From the NCBI GenBank assembly GCA_030435675.1, contig CM059621.1, positions 10,106,001 through 10,170,000 on the forward strand: a stretch of DNA of 64,000 nt, given 5' to 3'. How positions within the stretch are numbered: the first letter of the stretch is position 1; each line of letters opens with the position of its first letter. The notes beneath the pieces were generated by a model. It had not been told where the DNA came from. It did no database searches and saw only the letters and a program-made list of their open reading frames with translations. The translations under genes and the position numbers were made by a program. This stretch comes from Steinernema hermaphroditum. Its lineage: Eukaryota; Nematoda; Chromadorea; Rhabditida; Steinernematidae. Positions 1 to 9,835 of this stretch are shown here, piece after piece.

Positions 1-2
1 GT

Positions 3-533
3 CGAATTCAAACACTGGTGACTGTTCTTTACGCTGGCTGTCTTCGCCCTTCTGAAGGTGTCAAGCTCATGTGGCGCGATGTGAAGATCTTGGAGAACCG
101 CATGACATTGACGGTAGTACGAGACAAGACAAACAAAGATGGGCCGGATAGAACAGTGGTCGTCCAACGAGCAGCGGGAGGATGTTGTGCAGTAAAGATG
201 ATGGAGGAATGGATGGAGGCGGCACCTAAGTCCCAGTTTGTTTTCCCGAATTTCAACAATTGTTCCAGAGCAATGTCGTATGATGCAGCTCGGAACGAAT
301 GGGACCGCATTTCTCGGAGCCTTGGTTTGCCGAACAAGATCACCCTGCACGGCTTCCGCGGAGGAGCGGCGACGAAGGCGATAGAGGACGGAGCTTCTAT
401 TGACAAAGTCAAGAGACACGGGCGCTGGAAGCGGATCGAAATTTTGAAAGCCTATGTGGAAACTTCAGAACGAACAAACCCGATTGCGTCGTGTATCCTG
501 GCAAGACTGAATGTGGAAAAAGGAGCTGAATGA
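3..533 (+). CDS. Tyrosine recombinase / integrase catalytic domain, 5'-truncated by window edge
   Basis: The reading frame is open from base 3 (no ATG; the frame runs off the left edge) to a TGA at 531-533, giving about 176 visible residues. What is visible is the catalytic half of a tyrosine recombinase: a first-arginine box (LYAGCLRPSEG), then the HGFRGG box (H-x-x-R), a second histidine box (KRHGRW) and a terminal tyrosine (LKAYVE). All catalytic positions R, H-R, H and Y appear intact, so the domain could be functional. In animals this family occurs in DIRS/Ngaro retrotransposons, Cryptons and related elements. The surrounding 6 kb is dense with transposon relics, so a mobile origin is likely. 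The reverse transcriptase or DNA-binding part that would decide the class lies outside the window. Confidence 0.8.
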   Translation, partial: RIQTLVTVLYAGCLRPSEGVKLMWRDVKILENRMTLTVVRDKTNKDGPDRTVVVQRAAGGCCAVKMMEEWMEAAPKSQFVFPNFNNCSRAMSYDAARNEWDRISRSLGLPNKITLHGFRGGAATKAIEDGASIDKVKRHGRWKRIEILKAYVETSERTNPIASCILARLNVEKGAE

Positions 534-774
534 CGTATGCAAGAAGATCTTTCTGTAGCATATTGTCCGTCGTCTAGTGGCTGTTGGTCGGCATGGTTGT
601 TATACGGCTCGTGTAGCTCGTAATTTGTTGATATTTTCATTGTTTGTTGGTGGTTTGGAGTTTGCTATTTGTTATGGCATGGTTTAAGACTACTCCGTGA
701 ACTGAATAAAGCAAACCCTCTGTTTCCTTGTTGTATTTTCGCCATTTTGGGGGACAGGCAAAGCGGAAAGGTGC

Positions 775-965
775 AGTAAATGTCACATGTTAGGACACCG
801 ATTTAGCCAGATCTTAATCAACTCATTTACTCCGGTTTGCAGCAATTATGATAGATAGTAGTGTTCGTGTTGCCCGCATGATTTTCAGCGACACGTATTT
901 CACTAGTGAAATCCAAAACCGATCAAAGAACGATGGAAATTTAACAAATTTCTGAACTTTCCATG
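775..965. repeat. Dispersed repeat family R1, copy 1
   Basis: This 190-bp stretch starts GTAAATGTCACATGTTAGG and ends near ACTTTCCATG. It matches 13253-13440 with many substitutions but the same order along its whole length, and a shorter third copy lies near 2198-2285. No coding potential is seen. It is probably the end or body of an old transposon. Confidence 0.75.
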
Positions 966-1574
966 AAAGTGCATGAAAGCCAAACCGTAGAAATGGATAA
1001 ACTTTTTCAATTCGCAATGGAATCGCTCCGCAAAATGCTCAGCAGAGAATTTGCCACCGATTCACCTGCTGGATTTCGATTAAATATCCTGTATGTGGTG
1101 AAAAGTTCGACGACTTTACACGACTTTATTTCGTCAATCAAAGGCATTTCGCCTTGCACGACACCGAAAATAGACAAACAGAGGATGTCTGGATGACGGC
1201 TTCATCCCTGGCGTGGCGTTCATATCGAACCGGTGGGTAGCGGAGCACTTCATGGGGCTTCTGGGAATCGGCAAATCTTCGGGTTCAGGAGCGGAACATC
1301 GTTTGCGGCACAGCGCACGCTTCTGTGCTCGAATCTGATGGTCCGTGGTCCGGGAGTTGCGTCTTCGATGGTGGTGGCGTCCTCAGAGCGTCGGCGACCT
1401 TCGGGATGATTTCTCACGTAGCCGGATTCTTGACGGCGGATATCTTGTTGTCAGCGGTGGTGGGACTACGGCTTCCGGGTGTCCCAAATCCCTCTAGAAG
1501 CCGGAAAACTAACAACTGCCACAGGGTTTACTATCAGACCAACCAGACACGCACGCCACCGTGGCACGAAATTT
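966..1574. other. Intergenic, no gene recognised
   Basis: I see no convincing exon. Short ORFs in both strands have no recognisable motif. The segment 1420-1500 has weak resemblance to the arms of the palindrome that follows, suggesting more decayed repeat sequence. Confidence 0.5.
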
Positions 1575-1948
1575 TACACGATTTATTTTTACACGATTTA
1601 TCTTCCCGAATAAGCGGCTTACGCCGTGCAGGACGTCTCATATATGCACAAAGAAGAACATAGTCACACCGTGGTCGCTGATTTTCTTCTGATTTCGGTG
1701 GAGCAGACGAATCCGAATAGAATGCAGCGTTCCCATTAGTTTGCGCGGGCATCGAAGTCGTGAAGAGCGGATTCCGGAAGTGGAATAGCGGTGGAGCAGA
1801 GCCAACGGAGCGGAGAGTCATCTTCGGTTCGGCTGGCGGCGTGGACTTCGGAGTTGCAACGCTTCTTCGGCTTCTCTGATGGCGCGGGTAGAGTCGGGCG
1901 GTCGTGACGGGCTTTTTGGCGAGACGGTGGAACTACGGTTTGGGGAGG

Positions 1949-2562
1949 GAGCGGTCTTTCATTTGTGCCCCCAGCGATCGGTCGGGTCGTCCATTCGCTC
2001 TCTCTCTCTGAGGCTGTCTGAGCCGAATGAGTTAAGTGAGCGGTCGTTCTCGGCCGTCGTTGTTGACGCAATGATCGCCTCGTCTCCCAGAAGGCCTGGA
2101 ACACCAGGGAGCCGTAGTTCCACCGTGGCACGAGTGAGACCAAAAAAAAAGTTCGAAAAACTGTCAAAAAATGGCTCAAAAATGGGCGAAAGTATCTTTA
2201 GTAACTCGGATCTTCAGATTCGGACCGATTACGATCGATAACGATGCTCGTGTTGACCGCAAAATGATCGCTGCGCATTTGTACCAATTCAAAGCGAACG
2301 TATGGAATTCCCCGTACCAGTTCGCGGGGATGATCCTAGCATGATTACCCTGTGGTTTAACAAATCACGAAGGTATCCGGCTCCCAGAAGGTCTTTCATT
2401 TGTGCCCCCAGCGATCGGTCGGGTCGTCCGCTCGCTCTCTCTGACGCTGTCTGAGCCGATTGAGTTGAGTGAGCGGTCGTTCTCGGCCGTCGTTGTCGGC
2501 GCAATGATCGCCCCGGCTCCCAGAAGGCCTGGAACACCAGGGAGCCGTAGTTCCACCGTCTT
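1949..2562 (+). repeat. Direct repeat pair inside the palindrome
   Basis: Segments 1949-2127 and 2391-2562 are near-identical direct repeats of about 175 bp. Both start GCGGTCTTTCATTTGTG or its close variant and end ...GAGCCGTAGTTCCACCGT. The spacer carries a fragment of repeat family R1. The rightmost repeat overlaps the inner edge of the right palindrome arm. Confidence 0.8.
2198..2285 (+). repeat. Dispersed repeat family R1, copy 2 (fragment)
   Basis: This shares the order of words TTAGTAACT...ATCTTCA...ACCGATTA.GATCG.TAAC...GCTC.TGTTG.CCGCAAA with the copy at 13253-13440. It is shorter and more diverged, and sits between the two direct repeats of the palindrome. Confidence 0.55.
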
Positions 2563-3127
2563 GCCAAGAAGCCCGTCACTGCCGCCCGACTCCACTCGCG
2601 CCGCCAGAGAAGCCGAAGAACCGCCACAATTCCGAAGTCCGCGTCGCCAGCTGCCCTGGTGGTTCCCGGTTCGCCTGTTGTGCTCCGACAACGCGTTTCG
2701 CCTGCATGCCTGTTCTTCACTCGTGCCGCCCGCGGAAGCTGCCGAAGAAGCTCCTCAACTCCGACGTCCGCGCCGCCACCTGAGCTGAAGATGGGTTTGC
2801 TGTGCTCCACCGTCTCCGGAATCAGCTCTTCGCCTCTCTGATGCCCGCGCACACTAATGGGATCGCCGTGCTCTACTCTGATGTGCCGAAGTCAGAAGAA
2901 GACCGGCGACTACGGAGTGATAATGTGTTTCTTGTGCATATATATGACGTCTCGCAAGGCGTAAGCCTTTGATACGAGAAATAAACTCGTAAACTCGAAG
3001 GTACGAGAATCATTGTTCAACAAACCAGGACGCACCGTTGTCGGGTACCGTGGGGGTACAAGCTTCAAGACACTTGTCCATCAGGGAAATCGTGGTGGTA
3101 CCACACGCGCCATGAGGGCTCCACCTA

Positions 3128-4104
3128 TTGTCCGATCAACGGCGAATGTCACCGCCGCAGTTCGTTGCAGGACCGCAATCAGGGACACGATTGAGCCCGT
3201 TATAAGGGGATTTCCGGGTTTCTGACTGAATAAGTGGATTATTTCGAAGACAAAGCCGTTTTTCAAAATTCCGCTTTGATAGAAGTGTTCGCCAATCGCC
3301 GAAGAAGCGTACGCATCGGTTTGCGGCGCATTTTCTACTTTCCTCACAAAGTTATAACGGTTTTGAGGCGCGCATATCAAAAGCTTAAATTCATTTTCTA
3401 CTTTCGAGACATGCTTTAAGTAGTTTCGAGCATGATTGCCTGGAAGCAACTCGACATGAGCCCGTAGAAGCTCTGTTCAACAGGTTTAGATTAAGAGCTA
3501 CCTTCTCTAGTTCGCAGATTCGTACAATCTGCGCATCATTGTTTTTCCTTAGCAATGATATTTCCTGATGCGCTAACATCAGTTGCTGGTTAGCATCTGT
3601 CAAGGCGTTCCTCAGCTCCTCAGTTTCACACTGAGCGTGTCTTCTTGATTCCTCCTTTTCGGTCGCCCGCTTCCTACTGTATGACTGTCGAGCGAAAGCC
3701 AACAGCCTTGCTTTTACACACTTCGACTTTGATAATTTTACCATATCAAGTCGTTTGGAGTTCTGCGAATAACAGAATTAGTAGAAAACAATAAATAAAG
3801 CAAGAAACCGCACGATAAATCCATCGAACTGATGGAAACAATCAGCGAACACGAACGTGCGCGCCTCAAAACCGTTATAACTTTGCGAGGAAAGTAGAAA
3901 ATGCGCCGTAAACCGATGCATACGCTTCTTCGGCGATCGGCGAACACTCCTATCAAAGCGGAATTTTGAAAAATGGCTCTGTCTTCGAAATAATCCACTT
4001 ATTCAGTCAGAAACCCGGCAATCCCCTTATAACGGACTCGATTGTGTCCCTGATTGCGGTACTGCAACGAACTGCGGCGGTGACATTCGCCGTTGATCGG
4101 ACAA
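3128..4104. mobile_element. TIR element 1: MITE-like palindrome with TA target duplication
   Basis: The terminal inverted repeats are about 240 bp long. The left arm is 3128-3368, starting TTGTCCGATCAACGGCG, and the right arm is about 3862-4104, ending CGCCGTTGATCGGACAA. Both ends are flanked by TA (3126-3127 and 4105-4106), the usual target duplication of Tc1/mariner-superfamily elements. About 490 bp of unique sequence lies between the arms, including a coiled-coil ORF on the minus strand. The right end abuts element 2 at a shared TA. No transposase is present, so the element is non-autonomous. Confidence 0.8.
3391..3744 (-). other. Coiled-coil ORF inside TIR element 1 (function unknown)
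   Basis: This is an open minus-strand frame of up to 117 codons. Its middle (roughly residues 30-85) is rich in Glu, Gln, Leu and Lys with heptad-like spacing (LMLAHQEISLLRKN, then ICELEKVALNLNLL), typical of a coiled coil. The N-terminal part is basic. Codon usage is not the GC3-rich style of the host genes nearby. It may be an element-encoded accessory protein, a captured host exon, or chance. I do not recognise a family. Confidence 0.3.
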
Positions 4105-4253
4105 TATAGTCGGATTAAAAAATTGCTGACATTTTTCGATTTGGTCCCAGCACGCCATTTTTTGCGCGCGCCACGCCAACCTCGCGTGTGGTCCTCCATT
4201 TTACAACGGGAAATGCAAATCGTCTCTATGTTTGGACACTTTTGACGGGGATA

Positions 4254-4505
4254 TCACGCGAATCCCAGAATTCTACAAGCAAATCGATGTTCCTCGGTTA
4301 ATTGCGAGCCGATTAAGCCCAAAATTGTCGAAATTGAACGCGTGCACAAAAAGTTATTCTCATTTTCATCGCCAGATGCCGCGATATCAATGCACAAACC
4401 ATTGTTTTGCGGTGCTTCGCGGTTTCTTTTGGAGTTTTCCCCGGTACAGAACATCTTTATCGGATTGAGATCAGAGTGGTACGGCGGAAGTCGCAACAGT
4501 TCCAC
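4254..4505 (-). pseudogene. Tc1/mariner transposase relic (C-terminal DDE region)
   Basis: The minus-strand frame contains ELLRLPPYHSDLNPIKMF, the signature around the second aspartate of Tc1/mariner transposases (usual form LPPYSPDLNPIE). The preceding transposase sequence is only partly readable upstream (about 4506-4610). Beyond the motif the frame runs into the left terminal inverted repeat and loses similarity. The family's usual 340-residue protein is missing. It is inactive and supports assigning the surrounding TIR element to this superfamily. Confidence 0.75.
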
Positions 4506-4598
4506 TCCTGACTCTCGACACCTCTCGTCGACGTATCGTGTTATAAAAGAGTCCCGTCCACCCTTTTCCCAATATAAGTATTTTCGAACAGGACAGTT

Positions 4599-4859
4599 CT
4601 AGACTCGTCCTGTGTAGCCTGAACCCCGTGTTTTCGCAAAAAGTCGGAAGTTTCCCAAAGACTTTTTCATGTCGTCAACGCCTTTTTCATACTTGTCTTG
4701 GAATATCCTTGCCCGATATTCAAACTCGGCACTTTGAGCTTCAGTGGCTGCCAGTTCCCACCTCAAGTCACTGATTTCTATTTGAGCAGCGGCAAGGTGT
4801 CTTTCGAGACGATCTACTAGCATCCTCGAGTGTGCCAGCTCATTCTTCAGAGTTGCCAC
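4599..4859 (-). other. Coiled-coil ORF inside TIR element 2
   Basis: A minus-strand open frame of 86 codons with a strong heptad pattern (MLVDRLERHLAAAQIEIS, then LRWELAATEAQSAEFE). It resembles the coiled-coil ORF of the neighbouring element only in a short stretch (A..EIS.LR). Whether it is expressed is unknown. It could be a captured exon or part of an element-encoded protein. Confidence 0.3.
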
Positions 4860-5027
4860 CTCATTTTCTTTCTTCCTCTCCTGTCCAAGCCGCCCAGCTT
4901 GTCGTCTCTTCGTTCTCCAGGACTTTAGTCAAGGCATCTTAAAAGGGAACAGTCAATTATGCAACTCTAAGATCGACGCGAGACTAGGGGCAAGTGGTAG
5001 GCCTAGGTGAGTATATTAGATTACACG

Positions 5028-5847
5028 ACAATTGCGCGAAAAGTAATTGCGCGAAAATAATTGCGCGAAAAATAATTGCGCGAAAATAGTTGCGCGAAAA
5101 ATAATTGCGCGAAAATAGTTGCGCGAAAAACAATTGCGCGAAAATAGTTGCGCGAAAAATAGTTGCGCGACGACAGTTGCGCGACGATAGTTGCGCGAAA
5201 ATAGTTGCGCGAAGTAAAAGTTGCGCGAAAATAATTGCGCGAATTAGAAATTGCGCGAAAATAATTGCGCGAAATTACGTAAGCCGATCAAGTGCGACGC
5301 TTACCAGAGGTTTCACAGCGAATTTTCTTACTGCTTATGTTGCTCGTTTCGTTGCGTCTGCGCTGAGCGGGCACGATTTGCGACTTTTTTTTCATCTTCT
5401 TTATATTTACAGATTTAACATGTCAAGTGATGCTGGGAACGTTGGGGCTGAGGAAGAATCAGTGCGATTTCTTTCTGAAGAAGATATTCTCCTTGAAAAT
5501 GATGCCGAAAAGTCGCAGTCGCAAACTCTGGGAGAAGACGGTGATCTCTTTGACCTAAGCGATGAACAAGTTATTGAATGTAAGATTGTATGCATAAAAG
5601 GATTGAATGTGATGAAGAAAATTCAGATGCTACTGAAATTCATTTTCGCGCAACTCTTATTTCGCGCAACTATTTTCGCGCAACTATTTTTCGCGCAACT
5701 ATCTTCGCGCAACTATTTTCGCGCAACTATTTTCGCGCAACTATTTTTCGCGCAACTATTTTCGCGCAATTGTTTTTCGCGCAACTATTTTCGCGCAATT
5801 ATTTTTCGCGCAACTATTTTCGCGCAATTATTTTTCGCGCAATTGTC
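5028..5847. mobile_element. Foldback element with minisatellite arms
   Basis: The left arm (5028-5274) is about 17 head-to-tail copies of a 13-16 bp unit of the form AATTGCGCGAAAAT or AGTTGCGCGAAAAT. The right arm (5644-5847) is about 14 copies of the reverse complement (TTCGCGCAACTATTTT). The roughly 370-bp centre is unique sequence with a short, spliced-looking coding segment. Inverted arms built from short tandem repeats are the hallmark of foldback (FB-type) elements. A long frame of 258 codons reads straight through both arms, but its repeat-encoded ends are not a credible protein. Confidence 0.8.
5420..5580 (+). CDS. Putative first coding exon inside the foldback element, acidic N-terminus
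   Basis: An ATG at 5420 sits 8 nt after an acceptor-like site (TATATTTACAG). It opens a 54-codon acidic segment (SVRFLSEEDILLENDAE, then LFDLSDEQVIE) that reaches a donor-like GTAAGATT at 5581. The acidic, Ser/Glu-rich N-terminus recalls the starts of some transposases (for example piggyBac-like ones), but no catalytic domain follows. It may be a remnant first exon of the element's own transposase or a captured host exon. Confidence 0.3.
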
Positions 5848-6372
5848 GGCACACCAGTATATTAACGGTACAAAATACTAGCTGCCCTAACGCGCTCTGT
5901 GCCCGTCAAATGAGATGCGATATGCTTTCTCACGGACGCCATATTAGTTTCTCACCGGTGATTCCCAAATGACCCACTTCACATATTCAATTCTTGACGG
6001 GAGAGCCCGCGAAGATGAAGTTACGCGGAAAAAAAACAGAAGGCACAAGAAAAAATCCGACAAGACACCTCAAGAACAGACTCGGGGCGCTGATATCGCG
6101 GCATCTGGCGATGAAAATGTGAATAACTTCTTATGCACGCGTTCAATTTCGACAATTTTGGGCTCAATCGACTCGCAATTAACCAGGCAATACTGAGTTG
6201 CTTGTAGAATTTTGAGATTCGCGTGATATCCCCGTCAAAAGTGTCCAAACATGCAGACGATTTGCATTTCCCATTGTAAAATGCAGTACCACACACGAAG
6301 ATGGCGTGGCGCGCCCAAAAAAGCGTTGTGGCACCAAATCGAAAAAATGTCAGCAATTTTTTAATCCGACTA

Positions 6373-7085
6373 TACTTGTGGGCCATCTCAGGCCCTTTTG
6401 TCAAGTTCCTGTAATAGCCATCACATGTTTTCTCTCGAACATCTTGTAAGGGAGTAAAACAACTGTAAACTATTTCCGACAACATGTGCCCACGCCTGTT
6501 TGTGGCTTGACGTGTAGGTCGGGTAAGTGCTCGGATGCCGGTTGCCAGGAGTGTATTTCGACAAATGGTGTTTGTGTAGTGCGGAGAGCGGTTGCACTTC
6601 TTAATGCACGTCGCTGCATGTGCTTTTTCCACAAATAACTCTGCAGCACGTCAGTGTGGCGTTCCGCCAATGGTCGTCTCGCGCTCTCGCTTCTTTATTC
6701 CCGCAGTGGTGCGACGCTAAACTCGATCAAGGTACTACGCTGTGGACGCGCCACACAGCTGTCGAAGGAGCGCCGCGATTGTGGCTAGCGAGGTCGTCAC
6801 TAGTCAGCCTCTCCTTGACTTATCACGCGCTACCATGAGACGGCGCCGCGATAAGGAAGCGTACCCGTGACGTGGACTGCATTGTTTTTTCGGCGACTAT
6901 CCTCGATCTCTCTGTCCTTCGCTGCTTAACTGTTGCACGGACGTTTCGCTTTGCGTGGGAATCGCCGCTCTGAATAATTCATGAGCACTTTCCGTTTCGG
7001 GCTCGTCTTCGACCGTTCTTTTCAGATTCTGATGCTCTTCTGGCGCTCCAGTCGACGTCGACATCTCCCCTCTACGTGAATCGTT
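6373..7085. other. Intergenic upstream of the SUN-domain gene
   Basis: No gene recognised. A TCTTTTCAG acceptor-like site at about 7017-7025 lies 60 nt upstream of the next start codon, so the last 60 bases are probably its 5' leader. The rest (6373-6980) holds short ORFs without motifs. Confidence 0.5.
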
Positions 7086-9671
7086 ATGAATCACCACGCC
7101 ATTCACGTTTTTCTGTAAGTTTAAGAGAGAAATTCGAGAGAAGTCATGCTGGGATTTCAGATTTTTGGCTTATGTCTTACCATCAGGTAGCATTTTCCCC
7201 CCTTCATCAACTTCCGGATTCCTGGACCTGGTGACTAAGCGCTCGTCAGGGATTTGGTAAACACCCATTTGTGTAATGAAAAGTTTCTTTGTTTTTCCAG
7301 CAGCTGGAGCGACCTACCGGCGTCGTTCGCCGCGCCAGCGGCAAAGTGGAAGGAAGCCAATGCCTCAGCAACAGTGTCGTCTGAGATCATTGAGCCCCCG
7401 ATAGCCACCTTCGACGAGTGGTCCAAGGAGCGCTTAAAATTGGTACGAAGATTTATTGATAGTTCTCAGTCTTCACGATTATTTAGAAGCCACGGGCACT
7501 GAATCTGGATTTGGGAGCTCAGTCCGCGAACGGACACTCGCGTCTTCCCGGCGAAGATGCCGCAGGCAAGTTCCGAGAAGCACGGATCAGCTCAGCCTCG
7601 ACACCAGATACGCATCCACAAAGAAACTATGCTTCGAAGGAATGTGGGGCCAAGGTGCTCTATTCGAATCCCGAAATGCAGAACAGAGGAGCTGTTCTGA
7701 ACGACAAAGAGCGCGATCAGTACCTTAGGAATCCTTGCGTGGCTGCGACCAACAAGTTCCTGATCGTCGAACTCTGCGAAACCATCCAAGTGACCCGGGT
7801 GCAGCTTGCGAACTTCGAGTTGTTCTCCTCTGGGCCTCAAGATTTTCGCATTTCCGTAGCCGAACGTAGCCCTACGGCAGAGTGGCTCACCATTGGCGAA
7901 TTCAAGGCTGGCGACAACCGGGAATTGCAAACCTTCGCAGTGTCAAATAACCGCGTTTATTCGAAGTTTATCCGGGTAAGTAAATTGGCCCACATGTTAC
8001 GTAAGCTTGGGCGATCTTCAGATCGAGCTGCTGACTCACTACGGTAGTGAGCACTACTGTACCCTCAGTGTCCTCCGTACGTACGGCATTTCGATGGTGG
8101 ACGAGTACGAGGCCGAAGCAGCAGCACTAGGGAGCGTCACCGAGACCGTAATGAAGAAGGCGCCTGAGATCTCAGAAGCGGCAAAGCAAGCGACGAAGCC
8201 CGTGGTCCGTGAGACGGAGAAGACGGACATCGAGAACTCCAGCGATAATATCGTGAACAAGGTGGTCGTAGGAACCATTGGCGGACTCAAAAGCGCGATC
8301 AAGACGGCGTTTTCCTGGCACGGTTTCGGAGCAGAGAAGGTGCAGAACACATCTAAACCGAAGCTGCTGGAGCGATGCTGGACGTGCACTTCGAAGAGGC
8401 CGAAAGAAAGCCTATGGATGTGCTACGTCTTCGCAAACTACATCTCAAGCGGTGCGCAGAGAAGCGGACACTCTATGCGATCGTTAACATTCGAGAGTGC
8501 TCAAAGCCAATTTCTCAAGATTGTGACGTTTTCGCGTCAGTGTAAGGCCGATACCGTTGCAGCTAGAATCCCGAGTGTAAAGAATGTGTCTCCCTCAGCT
8601 CCTCCCGCTCGAATGATATTCGTTCCCAACGGTACACATCTGGTATGCGCTTTTAACTTGTGTATGATTCTAGAACACGACGGACCTCTTCCCGCCTCTT
8701 CGACTAACCACAAAGAGTCGGTCTTTTTGAAGTTAAACAAACGGATAACTTCGCTAGAACTGAATATGTCGCTTAGTAGCGAGTATCTCTCCGAGCTCAG
8801 CAGACGATATGTACAGCAAACGGAGGATATGAAGAAGCAGCAGGACCGCGTACTAAGGAGCTCCGAGGAGGCTGCTGTCAAGGTGGTGCAGGGGGTCCGA
8901 GAGGCGCTGTTATCTGAGGTGCGTTACACAGTTTCACGATTTCGTACACAGTCACCGTCTTAGATAAAACAGCTGCGGGTGCAGATGGCAGCTCTAACGA
9001 AAAACTTGGAAATTCTAAGGGATGCAGCAACTACTACCACGGCAGAAGTCGCCAGAAGAACGCCGAAAGAACACCAGGAAGAAAATGATGCGGAGGATGG
9101 TTGTGACATCGATGATGAAAATGCGGAGTGTGCGACGCTTACTTCAGAACCGCCTCTGGGGTACTTCCAGGTTCCCGATCACTTGTGGACCGTAAGCATG
9201 GATTTCGGTGCATAGTGGTTTTAGTCACCTTGCAGACGAGTCAGCTGGTTTGCATCTTGGTGGTACTTCAAGCCTTTTCGCTGTTCGTGTTCTACTCGTT
9301 CAACGGAGTTCGGTCGACGAAGAATGACGATGAGATTGCGAGGATACGACAGCTGGAGGAGAAGCTCGCCGAACTCACTCAGCAATCTCCAGATCTTCCC
9401 GAAGCAGGTATGCAGCGAAAAGTGAACTATTGAGAACATTAACTGTTTAGAAGAAGCGATCGCTCCGACAGGACTTAGCGCTAATCAGAGAAAAAGACTT
9501 CGGAAGAAGCTGAAACAACAACAAAAGAAGCACGAAGAGTGGGACAACTCGTCTTCACTGGCGGCTTCCACAACCACTGGAACGAGGTGCCCATCGGATC
9601 ACTCAGGAGACGAGATAGAGAACGTCGACTCTGGAGGATGGAACGTGGTTCGCAAGCATAAGAAAGGCTAG
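7086..9671 (+). CDS. SUN-domain membrane protein of the SUCO / SLP1 (osteopotentia) family
   Basis: Eight exons close in frame: 7086-7114, 7161-7256, 7301-7442, 7487-7975, 8022-8918, 8964-9129, 9171-9407 and 9451-9671, giving 758 aa. A signal peptide (HAIHVFLLFLAYVLP) spans the first splice junction, which supports the start. The family hallmark [12 protein letters not shown] is followed by the SUN domain (about residues 115-270: [44 protein letters not shown]). A conserved second block ([22 protein letters not shown]) then leads into a coiled coil, a transmembrane segment ([17 protein letters not shown]) and a lysine-rich cytosolic tail. SUCO/SLP1 proteins are ER or nuclear-envelope glycoproteins. 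In yeast SLP1 works with Emp65 to protect folding proteins. Introns are 41-46 nt. The family match is secure; the exact role here is inferred. Confidence 0.9.
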
Positions 9672-9835
9672 CGGCACGGGTATGAGTCGAATCACGGGTT
9701 ACAATTTTATCACAAGTTAATGTTAAATCTAAATTAATTGTTTATATTTTGTGTAAACGTAATTAAGAGCGTATAATGTTGTGCCCCCTGTAACAGTCAT
9801 CTGCTCGTGGCATCACACTTAAATGGGACGGGCGG

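Larger units (their letters stand above)
1575..2985. repeat. Large imperfect palindrome (about 1.4 kb)
   Basis: The left arm (about 1575-1945) is an inverted copy of the right arm (about 2550-2985). Matched blocks include GCTTACGCC...GACGTC, CCCATTAGT.TGCGCGGGCATC and GACGGTGGAACTACGG with its complement. The right arm has about 110 bp extra, apparently an internal duplication. The centre holds a pair of direct repeats and a copy of repeat family R1. Long ORFs inside (up to 187 aa) are arginine- and serine-rich, shared between arms, and look like by-products of GC-rich repeats rather than proteins. It is most likely a foldback or hairpin-type DNA transposon remnant. Confidence 0.75.
4107..6372. 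mobile_element. TIR element 2: Tc1/mariner-type composite element with TA duplication
   Basis: The left arm 4107-4390 starts TAGTCGGATTAAAAAATTG and the right arm 6085-6372 ends with its complement ...TTTTTTAATCCGACTA. Both ends are flanked by TA (4105-4106 and 6373-6374). The arms are about 285 bp and roughly 85-90% alike by eye. Inside lie a minus-strand Tc1/mariner transposase relic, a coiled-coil ORF, and a nested foldback minisatellite element at about 5028-5847. The order implies that element 2 landed beside element 1 using the same TA, and that the foldback then inserted into element 2. Confidence 0.82.

Noticed and set aside
5028..5274. Regularly spaced repeats resembling a CRISPR array
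   Set aside because: The repeat unit is only 13-16 bp with almost no spacer, varies in length, and is mirrored by an inverted array. The DNA is eukaryotic. It is a minisatellite arm of a foldback element.
5105..5881. 258-codon ORF through the foldback element
   Set aside because: Both ends are translations of the tandem repeat arms (ARNCAKIIARN-like and AQLFFAQL-like). Only the centre could be coding.
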